Of a stretch of 6,236 nucleotides of DNA, positions 1-4,086 are shown piece by piece; the stretch's first letter is position 1, and each line of letters begins with the position of its first letter. The position numbers and the translations under genes were made by a program. Source of the DNA: a bacterium. GTDB taxonomy: Bacteria; Spirochaetota; Spirochaetia; JABEVK01. The notes under the pieces are model-generated. The model saw only the letters and a program-made list of their open reading frames with translations. It had not been told where the DNA came from and searched no databases. The stretch is taken from NCBI GenBank assembly GCA_021782055.1, contig JAJXVP010000166.1, positions 1 to 6,236 of the forward strand, in the 5' to 3' direction.

Positions 1-1
1 A

Positions 2-781
2 TCGAAGGTTATTCCTTTATTTTTGTACCCTCTGCCTTTGGCCCTGTTGATTTTGTTTGTGGGGTCTTTTCTGGGTGTGCCACACTATGAGCGGCAAAAA
101 GGGAGGGGGTTTCGCCGGACGGTTCGTTATACGGCTTTGGCCATTTGGATTCTTTCGAGCCCTTGGTTTACCAATTTGCTGGTGAAAGCTTGGGAATATC
201 CCCGTCAACCACTTTCGTCGCTACCGCAGGTCACAGATGCGGCCATCGTGCTGGGCGGGCTAAGCGATCCGGTGCTCTCGACCCCCGACCATCTCGAATT
301 CAATGACGCCGCAGAACGGATTACCGAAGCAGTTCAATTGTATCGAGCCGGCCGCGTCAAAAATCTCGTGATTTCTTCTGGGAGCGGGGACCTAACGCAC
401 CCTCACGCCGCCGAGGCACCCGGGCTGGCCTTGTGGGCTCAAAGCATGGGCGTGAACCCCGAACAAATCTTTGTGGACGACCGTTCGCGCAATACCCGTG
501 AAAACGCCGAATTTTCGCGTCAAATCTGTGATGCTCACGGTTTTCATAGTTTTCTGTTGATCACCTCGGCGTTCCACATGCCCCGGGCCCTAGCTGTCTT
601 TAAAAAGGCGGGGTTTGACGACAACGGCCGCCACCTGATTCCTTGGCCGGTGGATACCCGCCAAGATTCCCAGGGTTTTCCTTTTAACCTCGTCCCTTCG
701 CCGCAAGATTTACAAACCGTGCAGACCTTTGCCAAAGAAATCGTCGGCTATTTCGTTTACCGTCTTATGGGCTTTGCCTAA
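2..781 (+). CDS. ElyC/SanA/YdcF family (DUF218) membrane-anchored envelope protein, 5' partial
   Basis: This is the C-terminal part of a DUF218-domain protein whose start lies left of the window. The frame is open to the edge, and the upstream codons read SKVIPLFL directly into a hydrophobic run, as in ElyC-type proteins. Two predicted membrane segments lie at about nt 17-79 and 125-184, joined by a basic loop (ERQKGRGFRR). The DUF218 domain follows: a DAAIVLGG strand (236-259), the NDAAERITEA helix and VISSGSG strand (302-388), RNTRENA (488-508), and a TSAFHMPRA active-site-like segment (563-589) with the conserved His and Arg. The two-helix N-terminus resembles E. coli ElyC, an envelope biogenesis factor linked to peptidoglycan or lipid-carrier metabolism. 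The biochemical activity of the family is poorly defined, so the exact role is inference. The domain probably lies outside the cytoplasmic membrane. It is convergent with the next gene and overlaps it by 4 bp. The family call is firm; the subfamily is less so. Confidence 0.87.
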   Translation, partial: SKVIPLFLYPLPLALLILFVGSFLGVPHYERQKGRGFRRTVRYTALAIWILSSPWFTNLLVKAWEYPRQPLSSLPQVTDAAIVLGGLSDPVLSTPDHLEFNDAAERITEAVQLYRAGRVKNLVISSGSGDLTHPHAAEAPGLALWAQSMGVNPEQIFVDDRSRNTRENAEFSRQICDAHGFHSFLLITSAFHMPRALAVFKKAGFDDNGRHLIPWPVDTRQDSQGFPFNLVPSPQDLQTVQTFAKEIVGYFVYRLMGFA

Positions 782-1929
782 GCCTCGGGGTCGTCGCGGT
801 CGCGAAAGAATTCTTGCACGACAGATTCGATGTCGTAAGGGCACGTCAACCGCCACGTGGCAAACTCTTCAGAGAGTTTTTGAGCCTCGCTCCCTCGACC
901 GCTTTCTTCTAGGCACGCCTGAGACCATAAGAAGGTTTCGGCCAGGTGAGCATAGTACTGAAAGCCCCAATCGACGGGGTGTTTTCCCAAATCTTGGGCC
1001 GCTTGGGCAAACTCTTCGCGCTCGGCCAACAAAATTTCACGGAGTTTATCGAGAATCTTGAGGGCTCGCGCAAAAGCTTGGTTGTCGTAGGCTACCCAGG
1101 CCAAATTGAGGCCGTAGTACGCTAAGTTAAAGCCGATGGAACGAAGCTCCGCCAAGCTCCCCTCAGAGGCCGTCCGGCAGGTAAAGTACCATACGGTTTC
1201 CAAATACGCGATGGCCCGGTCCGTGGGGCGTTCTTCGAGGATTTTTAGAGAAATGTTCCCCAAAGCATCGTAATAACGGTCATCCGCTAAGTACTCCAGG
1301 TTATCCTCTAAGACGGTAAGGGCCTCTTGCGCATCGTGGAACGAATGGTAGGTCACCAGGTTATAGGCGCTGTAGCCGATGCGTTCGCGGTCGCCGCTTT
1401 GGCGGGCCTTTTCTAGTCCCTGTACCGCCAGCAAGTACGACGGCATGCCGGGGTTTTCGGGGTCAAAAGAAAAACTGAACAACCACTGGTACAAATCGCA
1501 GGCCATGGCAGGTTCTTTGGTTAAGGGGAGGTACTGTTCGACCAGTGAGGTCAGAACCAGCGGAGGGGTGTCCCGGGCCAGTTCATGCAGAACGATCAGC
1601 AAGAGTTCCAAGGCATCTTGACTGCCCTGGGGGTTCTCGCCGCTACCGTACTCGCGAATTGTGCGGTCCAAAAGCCAGCGCAGGATGACCTGCATTTCGT
1701 CAGGTGTAAAATCTAACAAGAGGCGCCACAGCTCGTACTCGGCTTCTGTGACCAACTTGGTAGGCTCGTCCCAAAAGGTGATCCATTCTTTAAGGTTGAG
1801 CGGGCGTTGATCAGCCTCGACCAAAAGGGCTACAGGGCGGCGAAGCGTCGCACGGTATTCTGGGTTTTCGACTAAAGCTTCTAAAAAAGACGAAAAGCGC
1901 GTGATTTCAAAGAGATGATTTAAGGCCAA
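778..1929 (-). CDS. Hypothetical helical, TPR-like protein, 383 residues
   Basis: I do not recognise this protein. It is soluble, with no signal peptide or membrane segment. It is acidic, rich in Leu, Glu, Tyr and Trp, and almost certainly all-helical. Residues about 1-150 look like a helical N-terminal domain with several Trp-containing helices (WITFWDEP, ELWRLLLDF, ILRWLLDR). Residues about 160-360 show TPR-like helix pairs: about 163-200, 200-234 (AQEALTVLEDNLEYL followed by YYDALGNISLKILEERP), 238-280, and 284-360 (AFARALKILDKLREILL ... YYAHLAETFLWSQACLEE). Such solenoids usually bind proteins or peptides, but no partner is visible. The start is TTG at 1929-1927. It is supported by a strong AAGGAG 8 nt upstream and by an in-frame stop just upstream that allows no earlier start. 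The gene follows the methyltransferase gene by 5 bp, and its ribosome binding site lies inside that gene's last codons, so translational coupling is likely. The gene is confident; the function is unknown. Confidence 0.9.
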   Translation of the reverse strand: MALNHLFEITRFSSFLEALVENPEYRATLRRPVALLVEADQRPLNLKEWITFWDEPTKLVTEAEYELWRLLLDFTPDEMQVILRWLLDRTIREYGSGENPQGSQDALELLLIVLHELARDTPPLVLTSLVEQYLPLTKEPAMACDLYQWLFSFSFDPENPGMPSYLLAVQGLEKARQSGDRERIGYSAYNLVTYHSFHDAQEALTVLEDNLEYLADDRYYDALGNISLKILEERPTDRAIAYLETVWYFTCRTASEGSLAELRSIGFNLAYYGLNLAWVAYDNQAFARALKILDKLREILLAEREEFAQAAQDLGKHPVDWGFQYYAHLAETFLWSQACLEESGRGSEAQKLSEEFATWRLTCPYDIESVVQEFFRDRDDPEA

Positions 1930-1937
1930 ACGGCTTA
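1921..1937 (-). repeat. Imperfect hairpin around the TTG start codon
   Basis: The minus-strand sequence TAAGCCGTTTGGCCTTA can fold as TAAGCC paired with GGCCTTA (one bulged C) around the loop GTTT. The upstream stop codon TAA opens the stem, and the first two bases of the TTG start codon lie in the loop. Six base pairs with a bulge is weak, so this could be chance. Confidence 0.3.
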
Positions 1938-2786
1938 CTCCTTACGGGCTGCCGCCGCGATCCAACCTGTGGAACCGCAGGGCTGACCCTCAAGCCCGCC
2001 AAACCATTGAACCTGCCAGCCGTCGCAGAAGAGCTCTCGTAAGTGAGAGATCTCGTGCCAACGGTACCAAAAGGCAAAACGGCGCAGACGGGAAGACTCT
2101 ACTACCGTCCATACACGGGAAAAAGTCCTCAGCCTAGGATAAACATACTGACGACTCAAGACAAGGTGGTCTTCAGGTGACCAAAACCCCGGACCTTGGT
2201 GGACTTTCCAGGTCGGTTGGGACTTTCGGCGTTCGTTTTGCCACCAGCGGTGATCAAAAGTATCTACGAGGAGTACCCCTCCGGGATTGAGCGCTTGATA
2301 GCACTGGGTGAGCCACCTTTGGGCTTGTGCCGGCGAAAACGTTCCCAGTGTGCCGTAGGTCATCAGAATCAGGTCAAACCCCGGCAAAAAGGACCAGGTA
2401 TGAAGATCTTCAGTCAGAAACTGGGCCTGTAAGCCTTCGTCCTGGGCTTGTTCGTTCGCGTACGCGATGGCGGTGGCCGAGAGATCGACCCCCCAAACCG
2501 ACCAACCTAGGCGGGCCAGTTCGTGGGCGTACAATCCAGGACCGCAGCCCAGGTCCAAAGCCCGAGGGGGCGTTTGGATCGTGAGATTTTCGCGTGCCCA
2601 GCGGTTTATCCACGCGCACTCGCGTTGAATTTGCGGCAAGGGGCGGCTGGCATCGTCGTCACGGGAGTCCAGGTGGGCGTACAAAATATGGGATTGTAAG
2701 TACGGCTCGTTCCAAATGGGCCCGTCTAGGGGGTCAAACGGCGCTGGACGGGTATCGAGTTCGGCCAAACGGCGCAAATCAAACAT
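1935..2786 (-). CDS. Class I SAM-dependent methyltransferase
   Basis: This 283-residue cytoplasmic protein should transfer a methyl group from S-adenosylmethionine; the substrate is unknown. The Rossmann-fold signatures are visible in order. Motif I is ALDLGCGPGLY (residues 76-86). The ribose-binding acid of motif II is in GVDLSATAI (99-107, Asp101). An EDLHTW motif-III region lies at 126-131, a FDLILMTYGTLGTF strand at 137-150, and LNPGGVLLVDTFD at 166-178. The N-terminal stretch WNEPYLQSHILYAHLD (25-40), the GPGFWSPEDHLVL segment (198-210) and the Trp/Phe/Tyr-rich C-terminal half resemble a family of small-molecule-type methyltransferases common in Firmicutes and related bacteria. This is a family resemblance from memory. 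It starts at ATG 2786, with AGGAG only 4 nt upstream. It is the first gene of a two-gene operon with the helical protein and is divergent from the RlmL-like gene. The fold and cofactor are firm; the biological target is not. Confidence 0.9.
   Translation of the reverse strand: MFDLRRLAELDTRPAPFDPLDGPIWNEPYLQSHILYAHLDSRDDDASRPLPQIQRECAWINRWARENLTIQTPPRALDLGCGPGLYAHELARLGWSVWGVDLSATAIAYANEQAQDEGLQAQFLTEDLHTWSFLPGFDLILMTYGTLGTFSPAQAQRWLTQCYQALNPGGVLLVDTFDHRWWQNERRKSQPTWKVHQGPGFWSPEDHLVLSRQYVYPRLRTFSRVWTVVESSRLRRFAFWYRWHEISHLRELFCDGWQVQWFGGLEGQPCGSTGWIAAAARKE
1938..1943 (-). promoter_or_regulatory. Ribosome binding site of the helical protein, inside the upstream gene
   Basis: On the minus strand AAGGAG is formed by the last two sense codons (Lys, Glu) of the methyltransferase gene, just before its TAA stop. 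It lies 8 nt before the TTG start at 1929. The quality and spacing of this site decide the TTG start and suggest that ribosomes ending the methyltransferase re-initiate here. Confidence 0.8.
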
Positions 2787-2881
2787 AGGACTCCTGCGGG
2801 CGTTTCCCAGCGGGACGATTTCTGGAAGGAACGGACGGTTTCTGATATTTTAACGGGAAGCTCTAAAAAGAGGAAGAAGCC
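2787..2881. promoter_or_regulatory. Divergent intergenic region between two methyltransferase genes, likely bidirectional promoter
   Basis: This 95-bp spacer must supply promoters for both directions. Its only A/T-rich block is at 2841-2853. On the plus strand it reads as an extended -10 (TG at 2843-2844, then TATTTT at 2846-2851). On the minus strand it reads TAAAAT (2852 to 2847), a 5/6 match to the -10 consensus. No good -35 hexamer is seen at the right distance for either. The two candidate -10 boxes overlap, so the two promoters might exclude each other. The position is a reasonable guess, not a firm assignment. Confidence 0.35.
2791..2795 (-). promoter_or_regulatory. Ribosome binding site of the class I methyltransferase
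   Basis: AGGAG on the minus strand lies only 4 nt from ATG 2786. The spacing is a little shorter than for the other genes here, but no better start or site is nearby, and the resulting N-terminus fits the family. Confidence 0.65.
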
Positions 2882-4015
2882 ATGAACCTGGACTTAAGCG
2901 CCTTGTGCCCCTTTGGGGTCGAAAAGTTAGTCAAAGACGAAGTGAAGGGGTGGGGCTTCAACGTGGTGAATTCGGGGCCGGGACGTGTGGATTTTCAAGC
3001 CCCGTGGGAGGCTGTCTACCGCGTCAACTTGGGCTCGCGCACAGCAGAGAGGGTTTTGATTCGCCTGGTTAAAGCTCCTGCCCAGGACTTTGACCAGCTC
3101 TTTGAAGCCGTGCGTTCGGTGCCGTGGGAAGACTGGCTGACCCCCGCAGTGACCCTTCACATTGAAAAAGTACGTCTGTACCAATCCAAACTGACGAGTG
3201 TCCCCGCTGTCCAAAGTATGGTGCAAAAAGCGGTGTTTGAGACGCTGTGCCGGCGGTTCCGCCTAGAGCGGCTCCCCCAAAAGGGACCGGAAGTAGCTTT
3301 GCGGGTCAACCTCGCCAAAGATCAAGTCGAGGTTTTTTTGGACACCACAGGGGCCGCCCTACACAACCGTGGTTACCGCCAAGCCACCGGCGATGCCCCC
3401 CTCAAAGAAAATCTGGCGGCCGCCTTAGTCCTGTTTTCGGGGTGGCGGCGCAAGTACCCGTTGGTCGACCCGTTTTGCGGCTCGGGGACCATTTTGACCG
3501 AAGCGCTTTTGTTTGCGTATGACCTGCCCCCTGGCCTTAAACGCTCCTTTGCGTTTGAACACCTGCGGCCTTTTGTCTCGGACGACTGGTTGTACCTGCG
3601 CGACGAAGCACGCCAAAAAGCGGACCTTTCGCACCGCGTGCGGTTGTTTGGTAGCGATAAGGATCCGGTCGTCCTCAGAGCTGCCCGGAAAAACCTTCAA
3701 GCCCTGGGGTTGGCAGATTCCCTGCGTTTAGAAGTGCAACCGATGGAAACTAACTCGGCACGGTTTTGGGGTTTAGACGAACCGGGGTTTCTTATCACCA
3801 ATCCGCCGTATGGCGAAAGGCTGGAAACCGTGGCAACGGCTCGGAACTTGGCTCGCGCCATGGCCGCCTGGGAGACGGCGTTTCCTGGGTGGTCGGTAGG
3901 TGTTTTGACCCCCTCCGAGACCCTGCCCAGCGATATGGGACGGGAGCCGTTCATCGTTCGCGACCTATCCAACGGCCCCTTGAGAGTGAAATTTTATCAG
4001 TTTAACAAAAAATAG
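2882..4015 (+). CDS. rlmL: THUMP-domain class I RNA methyltransferase, RlmL/YpsC family (23S rRNA guanine-N2)
   Basis: This 377-residue protein probably methylates N2 of a guanine in 23S rRNA (E. coli RlmL makes m2G2445). Residues 1-40 match the family's N-terminal ferredoxin-like start (CPFGVEKLVKDEV). A THUMP RNA-binding domain follows at about 45-155. The linker signature DTTGAALHNRGYR lies at 154-166 and APLKENLAAALV at 172-183. The catalytic Rossmann domain has DPFCGSGT (196-203, SAM motif I), GSDKDP (257-262, motif II) and the N2-amino methyltransferase tetrapeptide NPPY in ITNPPYGERL (305-314). E. coli RlmL is a fusion of about 700 residues with RlmK. This is the single-domain form typical of Gram-positives (YpsC), for which the exact rRNA position is less well proven. 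It starts at ATG 2882, with GAGG 8 nt upstream. No intrinsic terminator follows, so read-through into the cellobiose phosphorylase gene 71 bp downstream is possible. The family is very secure; the exact modified base is inferred. Confidence 0.93.
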   Translation: MNLDLSALCPFGVEKLVKDEVKGWGFNVVNSGPGRVDFQAPWEAVYRVNLGSRTAERVLIRLVKAPAQDFDQLFEAVRSVPWEDWLTPAVTLHIEKVRLYQSKLTSVPAVQSMVQKAVFETLCRRFRLERLPQKGPEVALRVNLAKDQVEVFLDTTGAALHNRGYRQATGDAPLKENLAAALVLFSGWRRKYPLVDPFCGSGTILTEALLFAYDLPPGLKRSFAFEHLRPFVSDDWLYLRDEARQKADLSHRVRLFGSDKDPVVLRAARKNLQALGLADSLRLEVQPMETNSARFWGLDEPGFLITNPPYGERLETVATARNLARAMAAWETAFPGWSVGVLTPSETLPSDMGREPFIVRDLSNGPLRVKFYQFNKK

Positions 4016-4037
4016 CAACCGATTGCCTATGCTGAAA

Positions 4038-4066
4038 TTGACAGAAAAGGCGGGGGATTCTATAGT
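4038..4066 (+). promoter_or_regulatory. Near-consensus housekeeping sigma promoter of cbp
   Basis: A perfect -35 hexamer TTGACA (4038-4043), a spacer of exactly 17 bp (4044-4060) and a 5/6 -10 hexamer TATAGT (4061-4066) lie in the 71-bp gap after the RlmL-like gene. The expected transcription start is near 4072-4073, giving a leader of only about 14 nt that is almost entirely the ribosome binding site. This leaves no room for a riboswitch or attenuator in mRNA from this promoter, so control would have to act at initiation or later. Confidence 0.85.
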
Positions 4067-4086
4067 TTTTTCGTTAAGGAGTCCCC
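4053..4086 (+). repeat. Inverted repeat spanning the cbp -10 box and ribosome binding site
   Basis: GGGGATTC (4053-4060) and GAGTCCCC (4079-4086) are complementary over 8 positions. Seven are Watson-Crick pairs and one becomes a G-U pair in RNA. The 18-nt gap between them holds the -10 box and the likely transcription start. The right arm ends directly before the ATG and includes half of the AAGGAG. As RNA it could form a hairpin hiding the ribosome binding site, but only in transcripts that begin upstream of 4053. As DNA it could be an operator. Which of these, if either, is real is not settled by the sequence. Confidence 0.45.
4076..4081 (+). promoter_or_regulatory. Ribosome binding site of cbp
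   Basis: AAGGAG lies 5 nt before ATG 4087. It fixes the cbp start, which also matches the usual N-terminus of the family (FDDAQREYVI close to the start). Its GAG (4079-4081) is part of the right arm of an inverted repeat spanning 4053-4086. Confidence 0.85.

Larger units (their letters stand above)
4016..4086 (+). other. Intergenic region rlmL-cbp without an intrinsic terminator
   Basis: This 71-bp gap contains the cbp promoter and ribosome binding site described separately. Between the TAG stop at 4013-4015 and the -35 box there is no GC-rich stem followed by a T-run. The T-run at 4065-4071 follows the -10 box and is not preceded by a proper stem. Transcription of the RlmL-like gene may therefore run on into cbp unless Rho acts. 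Confidence 0.6.

Noticed and set aside
806..815. Perfect 10-bp palindrome AAGAATTCTT near the convergent gene ends
   Set aside because: It lies inside the coding sequence for QEFF, has no T-run or GC-rich stem, and contains no loop. It is not a terminator and is likely chance.
1922..2774. The 11-mer GGCCAAACGGC occurs at both 1924-1934 and 2764-2774, near the starts of the two minus-strand genes
   Set aside because: The second copy lies in coding sequence (codons for Arg-Arg-Leu-Ala) and the match is short. Two copies in this base composition do not support a regulatory element.
2196..2788. Several open frames on both strands across the class I methyltransferase gene
   Set aside because: They give Arg/Pro/Gly-rich translations without motifs, while the minus-strand 1935-2786 frame carries a complete set of methyltransferase motifs.
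2805..2815. Small hairpin TCCC-AGC-GGGA in the methyltransferase leader
   Set aside because: A 4-bp stem with a 3-nt loop is too weak to call a riboswitch, operator or terminator.
3333..3340. T-run in the RlmL-like gene, and an A-run near 6155-6162 in cbp, as possible slippage sites
   Set aside because: Both frames continue normally with family-conserved residues on either side, and there is no alternative frame of interest.
4016..4086. Possible riboswitch or attenuator upstream of cbp
   Set aside because: The gap is 71 bp and the promoter lies within it, leaving a leader of about 14 nt. There is no space for such an element.
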